DNA of 64,000 nt from assembly GCF_019968905.1 (NCBI RefSeq), contig NZ_CP079946.1:7165356-7229355 (forward strand), read 5' to 3'. The number at the start of each line of letters is the position of its first letter. The first letter of the stretch is position 1. The notes below the pieces were generated by a model. It did no database searches. It saw only the letters and a program-made list of their open reading frames with translations, and had not been told where the DNA came from. Source of the stretch: Corallococcus sp. EGB (GTDB lineage: Bacteria; Myxococcota; Myxococcia; Myxococcales; Myxococcaceae). A program made the translations under genes and the position numbers. Positions 36,308-45,298 of this stretch are shown one piece after another.

Positions 36308-36853
36308 CTACTTCACCAGGCGCAGGTGACCGCGGCGCGGAGGCTGCGGCTCGTCCGGGGGCCCACCCTCGGGCGGCGGCGGGGCGGCAGCCACCTCCGG
36401 GCGTGACTCCGGCTCGTCGGGGCGCTCGGACTGCACCTCGCGCAGGAAGGCGCGGGGCCTCTCCGCGGCGGCGGGCACCGGCGTGGGCGGCGGCGGACGC
36501 GCGATGGAGGCCGACGCCGCCGGGGGCTGCTGGAGCAGCTCCGGCGGCATCTCCTCCGGGTACATCCAGAATTCCTTCGTCACGTGGCTGGCGATGGCGA
36601 ACAGCGCCGACCAGGGCACCGCCACCGTGAAGCGCGAACCAGAGAAGCTCAGCGTGGAGCGCACGCCCCACTCGCCCACCGTGAGGTCGGGCGGATCAAA
36701 GCGGTAGGAGAGGTTGAGGCGCAGGTGCGCTTCGCCTCGCAGGCTGGCGGGGACGAGCACACCGGGGCGGCGCGCGTCCAGGTGGATCATCACCATGCCC
36801 TGGTCGAGCGCGGCCAGCAGCCGCTCCTTCTTGTCGGAAACCTTCTTGTCCAT
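36308..36853 (-). CDS. sspB: SspB-like ClpXP adaptor
   Basis: A 181-residue protein whose first about 100 residues match the SspB fold (LNLSYRFDPPDLTVGEWGVRS, FTVAVPWSALFAI). A Pro-rich linker follows, ending in RGHLRLVK. The last residues fit the C-terminal ClpX-binding motif of SspB (LRVVK in E. coli). SspB tethers ssrA-tagged proteins to ClpXP. The adjacent smpB gene makes the functional match strong. The alpha/delta-type SspB is more divergent than the E. coli protein. Confidence 0.85.
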   Translation of the reverse strand: MDKKVSDKKERLLAALDQGMVMIHLDARRPGVLVPASLRGEAHLRLNLSYRFDPPDLTVGEWGVRSTLSFSGSRFTVAVPWSALFAIASHVTKEFWMYPEEMPPELLQQPPAASASIARPPPPTPVPAAAERPRAFLREVQSERPDEPESRPEVAAAPPPPEGGPPDEPQPPRRGHLRLVK

Positions 36854-36889
36854 TCCAGCCTGTCCGGCGGGGGAATTGCGGGAGCGCCC

Positions 36890-37375
36890 TCAACGACGGC
36901 GCACTTCCCGGTCCATCTCCCGCTTCGTCTCCCGTTCCTTGATGTCGTGGCGGCGGTCTTCGTGCGTCTTGCCGCGGCACAGGCCCAGTTCCACCTTGGC
37001 CCGCCCCTTCCTGAAGTACAGCACGAGCGGGATGATGGAGTAACCGCGCTCGCGCACCTTCGCCGTCCACCGGTCGATCTCCGACCGGTGCATGAGCAGC
37101 TTCCGGCCCCGGGTGGGGAGGTGGTCGAAGACGCTGGCCGCCTTGTAGGAGCCGATGTGGGCGTTGAGCAGGAACAGCTCCGTGCCCTTCTGGAGCGCGT
37201 AGGCGTCCGACAGGTTGGCCGTTCCTTCACGCAACGACTTCACCTCGCTCCCCGTGAGCTCCAGCCCGGCTTCTATCTTCTCATCCACCGTGTAGTCGAA
37301 GCGCGCACGCCGGTTCTCGGCAATGAGCTTCACCCCCGGCTCCGCACCCACACCCTTCGACTTTCCAGCGGCCAT
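36890..37375 (-). CDS. smpB: SsrA-binding protein SmpB
   Basis: A 161-residue SmpB: NRRARFDYTVDEKIEAGLELTGSEVKSLR, HIGSYKAASVFDHLPTRGRKLLMH and the basic C-terminal tail KTHEDRRHDIKERETKREMDREVRRR-like segment (written here as its two halves KTHEDRRHDIKER and ETKREMDREVRRR). It binds tmRNA and starts trans-translation on stalled ribosomes. The tmRNA gene itself is not seen in this window. It is 36 bases upstream of the sspB-like gene. Confidence 0.96.
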   Translation of the reverse strand: MAAGKSKGVGAEPGVKLIAENRRARFDYTVDEKIEAGLELTGSEVKSLREGTANLSDAYALQKGTELFLLNAHIGSYKAASVFDHLPTRGRKLLMHRSEIDRWTAKVRERGYSIIPLVLYFRKGRAKVELGLCRGKTHEDRRHDIKERETKREMDREVRRR

Positions 37376-37392
37376 AACGTGTCCCGAGTCTC

Positions 37393-38247
37393 CTAACCGG
37401 CCAGGGGCATGTTGTCGATGAGCCGCGTGGTGCCCGAGAAGGCCGCCACCAGCATGCGCGCCGTCTGCCCGGGCGCCACCGTGTCCAGGGGTGAGAGCGT
37501 CCCGGCGTCCCGCACCTCGACGTAGTCCTCGCGCAGGCCGGCCGCCTGCAATTCACGGCGGGCGGCGTCCACCAGCGCCCGCGCGTCCCGGGTTCCGGAG
37601 GCAAGCAGGGCCTGGGCCGCCCGGATGCCCTTCGACAGGGCGAGCGCCCGCTGGCGTTCATCCGCGGACAGATAGGCATTGCGGCTGCTCATGGCCAGCC
37701 CGTCCGCCTCGCGGATGGTGGGCATGCCCACGATGTCCGCGCCCAGGTGCAGGTCGCGGTTGAGCGCCTTGATGACCTGCAGCTGCTGGTAGTCCTTCTC
37801 TCCAAACAGCGCCACGGCGGGCCGGAACAGCGCCAGGAGCTGGGTGACGATGGTGGCGACGCCCCGGAAGTGTCCGGGACGCCGCTCGCCGCACAGCCCC
37901 TGGCTGACCTCCGTCACCTCCACGTAGGTCTGGTAGCCCGCGGGGTACATCGCCGCGGGCTCGGGCGCGAACACGGCCGCGACGCCCGCGCTCGCGCATC
38001 TGGCCAGGTCCCCCTCGAAGTCGCGCGGGTAGCGCGCGAGGTCCTCGCGGGGGCCGAACTGCGTGGGGTTCACGAAGATGGAGGCAGCCACCACGTCCGC
38101 GCGCCGGCCCCCCTCCCTCATGAGCGAGACGTGGCCCTCATGGAGGAAGCCCATGGTGGGCACGAGCGCCAGGGTCTTGCCCTCCTTCTGGAGGGACGCG
38201 ACCCAGGCCTTCACTTCCGCGACGGTGCGCAGGACGTGGGGTGCCAT
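37393..38247 (-). CDS. panC: Pantothenate synthetase
   Basis: A 284-residue cytidylyltransferase-superfamily enzyme with PTMGFLHEGHVSLM (HIGH-like) and MSSRNAYLS (KMSKS-like). It joins pantoate to beta-alanine with ATP. Its start is four bases from the panB stop, so panB and panC form an operon for two steps of pantothenate synthesis. Confidence 0.96.
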   Translation of the reverse strand: MAPHVLRTVAEVKAWVASLQKEGKTLALVPTMGFLHEGHVSLMREGGRRADVVAASIFVNPTQFGPREDLARYPRDFEGDLARCASAGVAAVFAPEPAAMYPAGYQTYVEVTEVSQGLCGERRPGHFRGVATIVTQLLALFRPAVALFGEKDYQQLQVIKALNRDLHLGADIVGMPTIREADGLAMSSRNAYLSADERQRALALSKGIRAAQALLASGTRDARALVDAARRELQAAGLREDYVEVRDAGTLSPLDTVAPGQTARMLVAAFSGTTRLIDNMPLAG

Positions 38248-38250
38248 GGC

Positions 38251-39159
38251 CTAGACCGGAGCCCCGTAGATGCCGCCGACCTTCTCCGCGGGCTCGCTGG
38301 CGCCCGCCGCGTCGGGGGCCACCGGCGTGGGCGTCACCAGCCGGATGCCCTTGGTGGCCTTGAAGCTGTGCTCCTCATCCGGGAACGTGCCCGCACGCAC
38401 CTCGGAGAAGAACGTGTTCGTGGCCTCGGTGATGTTGCCGTGCAGGTTGGCGAAGCGCTTCACGAACTTGGGCTTGAAGTCCGGGTTCATTCCCAGCAGG
38501 TCGTAGCAGACCAGCACCTGGCCATCGCAGTGCTTGCCCGCGCCGATACCGATGGTGGGGATCTTCAGGCTCTGGGTGATGGTGCGCGCCAGCTCCAGCG
38601 GCACGCCCTCCAGCACCAGCGCGTAGGCGCCCGCGGCCTCCAGCGCGAGCGCGTCCTCCAGCATGCGGCGCGCGGCATCCTCGTCGCGGCCCTGCACGAC
38701 GTAGCCGCCCATCTTGTGCACCGACTGCGGCGTGAGCCCCAGGTGGCCCATGACGGGGATGCTGGCGCGCACGATGGCGCGCACGGTGTCGGCGAACTCG
38801 GCGCCGCCCTCCAGCTTCACGCTGCCCACGTTGCCTTCGGCGACGAGCCGCCCGGCGTTGCGCACGGCCTCCTGCGGCGACACCTGGTAGCTCATGAACG
38901 GCAGGTCGCCCACCACGTGCGCCCTTTTGGCGCCGCGGCTCACGGCCGCGCAGTGGTAGACCATCTGGTCCATGGTGACGGGCAGCGTGGACTCCTGCCC
39001 CTGGATGACCATGCCTAGCGAGTCACCGACCAGCAGCACGTCCGCGCCGCCCTCGTCGAGGATGCGCGCGAACGTCGCGTCGTATGCGGTGACCATGCAG
39101 ATCTTCTGACCGGACTGCTTCAGGCGCTTCAGCGTGTGGATGGTGACCTTGTCCTTCAC
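38251..39159 (-). CDS. panB: 3-methyl-2-oxobutanoate hydroxymethyltransferase
   Basis: The 302-residue product matches ketopantoate hydroxymethyltransferase: [31 protein letters not shown] and [18 protein letters not shown]. It makes ketopantoate from ketoisovalerate and methylene-tetrahydrofolate. GTG 39159 has a strong GGAGGTG seven bases upstream. panC follows directly. Confidence 0.96.
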   Translation of the reverse strand: MKDKVTIHTLKRLKQSGQKICMVTAYDATFARILDEGGADVLLVGDSLGMVIQGQESTLPVTMDQMVYHCAAVSRGAKRAHVVGDLPFMSYQVSPQEAVRNAGRLVAEGNVGSVKLEGGAEFADTVRAIVRASIPVMGHLGLTPQSVHKMGGYVVQGRDEDAARRMLEDALALEAAGAYALVLEGVPLELARTITQSLKIPTIGIGAGKHCDGQVLVCYDLLGMNPDFKPKFVKRFANLHGNITEATNTFFSEVRAGTFPDEEHSFKATKGIRLVTPTPVAPDAAGASEPAEKVGGIYGAPV

Positions 39160-39329
39160 GGTTCACCTCCTGTGTGTGAGACGGGTGGGACAGCCTCGTG
39201 GAACGTCAGGCCCCTCACCGTCCCCAGGGGGGATCGCCGGAGGCCGGGGTTCCACGGGGATGCACTCTAACGCCCTCGGCGCCGCGTGGGGGATCAACCC
39301 ACGCCAGGCAGCCAGGCGGGCGTCGGCCG

Positions 39330-39971
39330 TCAGCCCCGGCGGGACCTGGGGGTGTAGTGCTGAACGCCGGATTTCACGCTCGCGATGACGTTCATCAGGT
39401 CCTCGCGGTCCGCCTCGTTGTGCACGAAGTCGATGTCCGACGTGTTCACCACGAGCAACGGCGTATCCGAGTAATGCGCGAAGAAGTCGTTGTACGCGTG
39501 CGTGAGCGACTCCAGGTAGCCCGCGTCGAACTTGCGCTCGAACTCACGGCCGCGCTTCTTGATGCGATGCAGCAGCACGTCCAGCTGGGCCTGGAGGTAG
39601 ATGACCAGGTCGGGCTGCGGGACGCGGGGCCCCAGGGCCTCGAAGACGCGGTCGTAGAGGGCCAGCTCGTCCGAGGCGAGCGTGAGGTTGGCGAAGATGC
39701 GGTCTTTCGCGAACAGGTAGTCGCTCACGGTGACGGAGCGGAACAGGTCCTGCTGGAAGAGCTCCTGCTGCTGGCGGAAGCGCGAGAGCAGGAAGAACAC
39801 CTGCGTCTGGAACGCGAACTTCTGCCGGTCCGCGTAGAAGCTGGAGAGGAAGGGATTCTCCTCCACCACCTCCAGGATGCGGCGGCTGCCCAGTCGCTCC
39901 GTGAGGAGGTTGGTGAGGCTCGTCTTGCCCACGCCGATGGGGCCTTCGACGACGATGTAGCGGTGGTCCAT
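39330..39971 (-). CDS. Deoxynucleoside kinase
   Basis: A 213-residue member of the deoxynucleoside kinase family (dGK/dAK-type): P-loop GPIGVGKTS, PFLSSFYADRQKFAFQ, and the basic FERKFD lid segment. It salvages deoxynucleosides by 5'-phosphorylation. Start ATG 39971 has GGAGG ten bases upstream; the frame upstream is not protein-like. The specific nucleoside cannot be read from the sequence alone. Confidence 0.88.
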   Translation of the reverse strand: MDHRYIVVEGPIGVGKTSLTNLLTERLGSRRILEVVEENPFLSSFYADRQKFAFQTQVFFLLSRFRQQQELFQQDLFRSVTVSDYLFAKDRIFANLTLASDELALYDRVFEALGPRVPQPDLVIYLQAQLDVLLHRIKKRGREFERKFDAGYLESLTHAYNDFFAHYSDTPLLVVNTSDIDFVHNEADREDLMNVIASVKSGVQHYTPRSRRG

Positions 39972-40154
39972 CGGCCCGAGGCCTCCGCCCCCGGAAATGC
40001 CACGCATGAGACACATGCGCGCGCGGGGGGCGGATAACACAACCATGCCCCCGTGCATCCGGCAATTTTCGCCGGGCCCACCCCACCCTTGCGCCCCAAG
40101 GGGTCATCCCCTACGGTGCCCGCGCACACGGACAGCGGGAGCAGCGGGCCACAG

Positions 40155-40442
40155 ATGCGCGGCAGGCAGCGGGTGAAGACGGTGGTGGACCTGGTGGAGA
40201 CGCCGGAAGCGGCGCCCGTCGCCCGTCCGGCCACGGCCCCTCCCGCACCTCCGGTGGACGCGGATCCACTGTATGGCGTGGCCCTGCTGAAGACGGCCTT
40301 CGAATTGAAGCGCCGGCCCGAGGGCTCCGTGGACGAGGTCCTCAGCGGCGTGCTCGCGCGCATGCGCATCGACGAGGACGCGTTCCGCGAGTTCCTCTCC
40401 CAGCAGGGTGGGCTCCTGGCCGCGCTGGGCCAGAAGCGCTGA
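40155..40442 (+). CDS. Small hypothetical protein
   Basis: A 95-residue protein with a Pro/Ala-rich N-terminal third and a helical, charged C-terminal part (residues about 45-95, for example RRPEGSVDEVLSGVLARMRIDEDAF). ATG 40155 is chosen; a longer start at 40053 is possible. No family is recognised. It lies between the divergent deoxynucleoside kinase gene and the convergent rsmA gene. Confidence 0.6.
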   Translation: MRGRQRVKTVVDLVETPEAAPVARPATAPPAPPVDADPLYGVALLKTAFELKRRPEGSVDEVLSGVLARMRIDEDAFREFLSQQGGLLAALGQKR

Positions 40443-40451
40443 AGGGCTCCC

Positions 40452-41330
40452 CTACTCCTGCGCGGTGTCCTCTTCCGGCGCGTCCGGGGGCGGCGGCGCC
40501 ATGGCGGTGATGGGGCCCAGGGCGCGCTCGATGGCGGCGAACTCCTCCGGGGAGAGCGTCTCCGCGCGGCGGCCCGGGTCGATGCCCGCCGTCTGGAGCG
40601 CGGCGAGCAGCACCTCCGGCGGCGCCAGGCCCTTGTCGGACTTGAGCGAGTTGATCAGCGTCTTGCGGCGCTGCGCGAAGCCGGCCTTCACCAGCCGGGT
40701 GAAGCGGGCCTCATCCACCAGGGGCGCGCGGGGCTGCTTGAGCCGAGTGAGGCGCAGCACGGCGGAGTCCACCTTCGGGGGCGGATGGAAGCGCCACGCC
40801 TCCAGTGTGAGCACGTTCTCCACGTCGAAGTGCAGGCCGAGCAGCACCGTGAGCAGCCCGTAGTCTCGGTTGCCGGGCTCCGCGGCCAGCCGCACCACGA
40901 CCTCCTTCTGGAGCGTGAAGACGGCGCGCGAGATGCGGGTGCGCTGCTCCAGCACCTGGAAGAGGATGGGGCTGGTGAGGTGGTACGGCAGGTTGCCCAC
41001 GAGCGCGATTTCCGGCGCGCCGGCCACCTGGGCGAAGTCCACCGTGGCGGCGTTGCCTGGAACCACGCGCACGCCGGGGATGGCCTCCTTCTCCAGCACG
41101 GCCACCATGTCGCGGTCGCGCTCCACGGCGGTGACGCGCGCGCCGGTGGCGGCGAGGAAGCGCGTGAGGTGGCCCAGGCCGGGGCCCAGCTCCACCACGG
41201 GTTCGCCCTCGCGCAGGGCGAGCGCGTCCGCGATGGCCTGGAGCGCGTCCGGGTCCCCGAGGAAGTTCTGTCCCCAGCTGTGCTTGGCGCGCAGGCCGTG
41301 GCGCTTGAGGATGTCGCGCGGAGAATCCAC
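40452..41330 (-). CDS. rsmA: 16S rRNA dimethyladenosine transferase
   Basis: A 292-residue KsgA/RsmA: SWGQNFLGDP, SAM motif ELGPGLGHLT, and the catalytic GNLPYHLTSPI. It dimethylates A1518 and A1519 of 16S rRNA. GTG 41330 is chosen because the protein then begins near the conserved DILKRHGLRAKHSWGQ; the frame upstream overlaps tsaD. It follows tsaD by 10 bases. Confidence 0.93.
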   Translation of the reverse strand: MDSPRDILKRHGLRAKHSWGQNFLGDPDALQAIADALALREGEPVVELGPGLGHLTRFLAATGARVTAVERDRDMVAVLEKEAIPGVRVVPGNAATVDFAQVAGAPEIALVGNLPYHLTSPILFQVLEQRTRISRAVFTLQKEVVVRLAAEPGNRDYGLLTVLLGLHFDVENVLTLEAWRFHPPPKVDSAVLRLTRLKQPRAPLVDEARFTRLVKAGFAQRRKTLINSLKSDKGLAPPEVLLAALQTAGIDPGRRAETLSPEEFAAIERALGPITAMAPPPPDAPEEDTAQE

Positions 41331-41340
41331 TGTCAGGTCC

Positions 41341-42339
41341 CTACTCCATGCGCCAGGCGGGGTCGGCCGCGAGGCGGAAGTCACCGCGCAAGCCGCGGCG
41401 CCACGCTTCATACCCCGCGACGGCGATCATCGCGCCATTGTCCGTGCACAGCCGCACCGGCGGCAGGAACATGCGCAGCCCCCGCTCCTCCGCGCGCTGC
41501 TTGCACAGCGCCCTGAGCCGCGAGTTCGCCGCCACGCCGCCGCACAGCACCAGTTGATTGTGGCCCAGCCTCCGGGCCGCGGCGACGAGCTTCTTCGACA
41601 GCACGTCCGCCACCGCCTCCTGGAACGACGCGCACAGGTCGTGCAGGGCCTGGCCCTCCGGCACGCCGTGCTTCTGGACGTGGTGCAGCACCGACGTCTT
41701 CAGGCCGGAGAAGGACACGTCGAAGTTGTCGCCCGGCAGCGCGCGCGGGAAGCGGATGGCCTCCGGGTCGCCCTTCTGCGCCAGCTGATCAATGGGCTGC
41801 CCGCCCGGGTACGGCAGGCCGAGGATGCGCGCCGTCTTGTCGTAGGCCTCGCCCGCGGCGTCGTCGCGCGTGCGGCCCACGAGGCGGTAGTTCCCGTAGT
41901 CGCGCACCTCGTAGAGGCTGGTGTGTCCGCCGGAGACGACGAGCCCCAGGAACGGCGGCGCGGGCGCGTCCTCCAGGAGGCGGATGGCGAGCAGGTGCCC
42001 TTCCAGGTGGTTGGCGCCCACGAAGGGCTTGCCGGTGGCGAGGCTCAGCCCCTTGGCCACCTGGAGCCCCACGAGCAGCGCGCCGATGAGGCCAGGGCCG
42101 GATGTGACCGCGAGCAGGTCGATGTCGTCGAGCGTCCGGTTCGCGCGCGTGAGGGCCTCGTGGATGACGGGCATCACCTGGACGATGTGATTGCGGCTGG
42201 CCAGCTCCGGGACGACGCCGCCCCAGCGGCGGTGGATGTCCACCTGCGTGGAGACGACGTCCGACAGGACGCGCCGCCCGTCCTCCACGACGGCGGCGGC
42301 GGTTTCATCGCACGAGGTTTCAAGTCCCAGGACGAGCAC
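41341..42339 (-). CDS. tsaD: tRNA N6-adenosine threonylcarbamoyltransferase
   Basis: The 332-residue product matches TsaD/Gcp: GLETSCDETAAAVV at the N-terminus, the metal-binding HLEGH in GANHLEGHLLAI, and the GGVAANSRLR segment. With TsaB, TsaC and TsaE it makes t6A37 in ANN-decoding tRNAs. GTG 42339 is the start. It lies 52 bases downstream of the REC-DUF4388 gene. Confidence 0.95.
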   Translation of the reverse strand: MLVLGLETSCDETAAAVVEDGRRVLSDVVSTQVDIHRRWGGVVPELASRNHIVQVMPVIHEALTRANRTLDDIDLLAVTSGPGLIGALLVGLQVAKGLSLATGKPFVGANHLEGHLLAIRLLEDAPAPPFLGLVVSGGHTSLYEVRDYGNYRLVGRTRDDAAGEAYDKTARILGLPYPGGQPIDQLAQKGDPEAIRFPRALPGDNFDVSFSGLKTSVLHHVQKHGVPEGQALHDLCASFQEAVADVLSKKLVAAARRLGHNQLVLCGGVAANSRLRALCKQRAEERGLRMFLPPVRLCTDNGAMIAVAGYEAWRRGLRGDFRLAADPAWRME

Positions 42340-42391
42340 GACGACTCCGACAACAAGGGCGGGCAGGAGGCGGACAGGCCGCCTCCCCTGC

Positions 42392-45154
42392 TCATTTCAT
42401 CCCATTGAGCAGGGCACGCACCTCGTCCGCCGAGCTTCCCGTCGGTTCGAGGAACAGATACTTCTTATAGGCCTCGGCCGCTCGGGTTTGATCACCGGAG
42501 AACTGGAGCGAGCTGCCCAGCCAGAACCAGGCCTTCGCGTTCTTGGGCTCCGCCTTGACGACGTCCTGGAGCAGCCTGGCCGCTTCCCGGTAGCCGGACT
42601 CGCTGGTGCTGCTGTTGTTGGCCAGGGAGATGGCCAGGCCCGTCTTCGCCTCGACGGAGTCGTTATCGAGCGCCAGCGCCTTGCGGTACGCGCCCATGGC
42701 CGACTTGAAGCTCTTGCGCGCCAGCAACGTGCGGCCGTCCTTGATGTAGTCCGCGTAGGTGGCCTTCGCCTGCGCCACGGGCGGCGTCGCCTCCGGCGTG
42801 GGCGCGACGGCGATGCCCGCGTCGGGGATGGCGGCGGGCTCGGGCGTGGCCGTCTTCACCGGCGCCGCGCCCGCGTCCTCCGGGGCGGTGACGGTCTTCG
42901 CCGGCGGGGCGCCCGCGTCGGCCGGAGCGTCCGCGGTCTTCGCGGGCGGCGGCGCGACGTCCGGCGGCTTGGGCGTCGCCTCCGGCGGCTTCGGCGCCTC
43001 CACGGGCTTCGTGGGCTGCGTCACCTTGGGTTCGGTGGGCCGCGGCGCTTCGGTGCCGCCCGAGCCCTTGGAGATCACCACCGCGGCCACGGCCGCGACG
43101 AGCAGCAGGCCGCCCGCGACGAAGAGGCCCGTGCGCTTGGGCTTCATCGCGGCGATGAGCTCCGCGTCGTCCTCGTCGTGCGCGGGCTTCGCGCTCGCGG
43201 GCTTCGCGGAGGTCGTGCTGGCCGCGGCGGCGGGGCCGTGCGTGGACGCGGGGCTCGCCGGCGCCGTGGGGCTCGGGCTGGCGGCGGGGGGCGCCACGGG
43301 AGCGGGGGCCTCGGGCTCCGTGAAGTACGCCTCGGACGCGGGCACGTCCTGTGGGGCGGCGGGCTCCACCGGCTCCAGGGCGGCAGGCTGCGCGTCGAAG
43401 GGCGTCGTCGCGGGGAACTCGACGTTGAGCGCCACCGGGGCCACCTGGGGCGGCACGATGCCGTGGCCCGGATACGGCGGCAGCGCGAGCTGCGGCGGCG
43501 CGGACTCCTCCACCGGCATCTCTTCCTGGAAGGCCTCCGTGCCGCTGACCAGCGTCACCTCGGACGACGGCGGGGCCGGCGTGGGAGGCGGCACGGGCGC
43601 CAGCGGGCTGGGCGCGATGGCCGCGCCCCCAAAGATGGGCGGGCGCGAGGGCGGCGGCTCCACGTGCGCCTGCGCGGGCGCGGCGGCGAAGGGGCTGGGC
43701 GCGGCCGGAGCGCGGGACGCGGCCCCCCAGGGCGAACCCGGGCCCCAGGTGCTGGAGGCGCTCAGGCCCTCCGTGTCCACCCGGCTCCAGTCGAGCAGCA
43801 GGCTGCGCCGCGCATGATCCACCGCGCGGTGCGCCGGGGGCGGCTCCACGAGGAACGACGAGCCCTCCTGAGACAGCGGAGGCACCACGGGCTCCGGCTC
43901 CTGCCCGAACGCGGGAGGCGCGTCACCCGGGCGGACGCGCGGCGGGAAGATGATCACCTGCGCGGGCTGCGCCGAGGCCGGCGCGGGCGCCACCTGCGCC
44001 ACGGGCGTGACCTCTTCCGCGGGCTCTGGCCGCGCGGGCGCCGGGGCCTCGGTGTGCGGGACCTCCGCCGCGGGGGGCGCTTCCGCCGGCGGCGGCTCCA
44101 CCGGGGCCGGCGCGGCCTCCTGCGCGGGCGCGGTCTCCACGGGGATGGGCGGCGCGGCGTTGAGCCACTGCTCGATGCCCGGCTTGCGGCTCTGCACGGG
44201 CTCCTGCGGCGCGTTGCCCAGCTCGCGGATCAGCCCTTCGAAGTACAGCTTGCTGATGATGCCCAGCGCGGCCAGGTCCTCGAAGTCCGAGTCCTCCACC
44301 ACGCGCGACAGCGCGCGCTTGCCGTCGAACAGGCGCAGGAGGCCGTTCACCTCGTCGGGGATCTCCGACAGGCGATCCGCCAGCTGGTGGTAGTCGATCT
44401 CGAAGACCGTCTCCAGGGGCGGGAGCTGCTCGAGCATCCGGCCCCACTCGTCCAGCCGGCGCATGCCCTCCATCAGGAGGCCCTGAGTGGAGACCTCGAT
44501 GCGCTCCGGGCGGTCCAACGTGGTGAACTGCACGTCGAACTGGCCTTCGAACGTGTTGAGCAGGCGGTAGAAGGCGTTCTCGCCCTTGAGCCGGCCCAGC
44601 TCCGCGTCGATGACGCGGCCTTCCTTGAAGTAGACGACGCCGGTGCGCTCGCCCTGGATGGAGATGACGCCCGTCTTGCGGCCGATTTCAAACGTCTGGA
44701 CCAGGTCCACGACGCCCATGTCGGCGAGGCTTCCCGCGAAGCCGCCCTTGGTCGTCTCGCGCTTCTCGATGCGTTCCTTCTCGGCCTTCTGAAGGATCAT
44801 CTTCACGCGGGTGACGATCTCTTTGATGTAGATGGGCTTCGTCAGGTAGTCGTCGCCCCCGAGCTCCAGGCCGCGCACCTTGAACTCGACCGACTTCTGG
44901 TTCGTCAGGAAGACGAAGGGGATGAACTTGAAGCGCTCGTCGGACTTGAGCGCCTTGCAGAGCTCGAAGCCGTCCATCTCCGGCATCTTGGTGTCCGCGA
45001 GCACGAGGTCCGGCGGGCTGATCTGGACCTTCTCCAGCGCATCCTTGCCGTGGATCGCAGTCGTGACGGAGAAGCCGGCCTTCTTCAGGCTGACCTCCAT
45101 CACGCGCAGACTCTTCGCGTCACCATCGACGAGGAGCAGGTGCTGCTTGGCCAC
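42392..45154 (-). CDS. Response regulator with DUF4388 (PATAN), TM and TPR repeats
   Basis: The 920-residue protein starts with a REC domain (about 3-120) with canonical Asp10, Asp12, phospho-Asp54, Thr84 and Lys106. A DUF4388/PATAN domain follows (about 142-240), then a long Pro/Ala-rich disordered region (about 320-660), one TM segment (about 668-690), another Pro/Ala linker and C-terminal TPR-like helices (about 800-915). PATAN response regulators of cyanobacteria act on type IV pilus assembly, so a motility or polarity role is plausible here. GTG 45154 is the start. A promoter candidate lies about 70 bases upstream. Confidence 0.9.
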   Translation of the reverse strand: MAKQHLLLVDGDAKSLRVMEVSLKKAGFSVTTAIHGKDALEKVQISPPDLVLADTKMPEMDGFELCKALKSDERFKFIPFVFLTNQKSVEFKVRGLELGGDDYLTKPIYIKEIVTRVKMILQKAEKERIEKRETTKGGFAGSLADMGVVDLVQTFEIGRKTGVISIQGERTGVVYFKEGRVIDAELGRLKGENAFYRLLNTFEGQFDVQFTTLDRPERIEVSTQGLLMEGMRRLDEWGRMLEQLPPLETVFEIDYHQLADRLSEIPDEVNGLLRLFDGKRALSRVVEDSDFEDLAALGIISKLYFEGLIRELGNAPQEPVQSRKPGIEQWLNAAPPIPVETAPAQEAAPAPVEPPPAEAPPAAEVPHTEAPAPARPEPAEEVTPVAQVAPAPASAQPAQVIIFPPRVRPGDAPPAFGQEPEPVVPPLSQEGSSFLVEPPPAHRAVDHARRSLLLDWSRVDTEGLSASSTWGPGSPWGAASRAPAAPSPFAAAPAQAHVEPPPSRPPIFGGAAIAPSPLAPVPPPTPAPPSSEVTLVSGTEAFQEEMPVEESAPPQLALPPYPGHGIVPPQVAPVALNVEFPATTPFDAQPAALEPVEPAAPQDVPASEAYFTEPEAPAPVAPPAASPSPTAPASPASTHGPAAAASTTSAKPASAKPAHDEDDAELIAAMKPKRTGLFVAGGLLLVAAVAAVVISKGSGGTEAPRPTEPKVTQPTKPVEAPKPPEATPKPPDVAPPPAKTADAPADAGAPPAKTVTAPEDAGAAPVKTATPEPAAIPDAGIAVAPTPEATPPVAQAKATYADYIKDGRTLLARKSFKSAMGAYRKALALDNDSVEAKTGLAISLANNSSTSESGYREAARLLQDVVKAEPKNAKAWFWLGSSLQFSGDQTRAAEAYKKYLFLEPTGSSADEVRALLNGMK

Positions 45155-45215
45155 GTGGCATGCCTTTCAAGACGGGCGGGGCGGCGGATCCGACGGACGC
45201 GCCCCGTGGAGCGCA

Positions 45216-45245
45216 AGCATCGGGTCCGGTTTCCAGGTGTGTCAA
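45216..45245 (-). promoter_or_regulatory. Promoter candidate for the REC-DUF4388 gene
   Basis: A perfect -35 box TTGACA at 45240-45245 (minus strand) is followed, 18 bases on, by GATGCT as a weak -10 box. It sits between the giant helical gene and its REC neighbour, so the REC gene may be transcribed both alone and by read-through. Confidence 0.35.
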
Positions 45246-45298
45246 TGGGCGGGACTGTCCGGAAAACCGGCCGGTCCCCTCCCCGGGGGACAAGCGGG

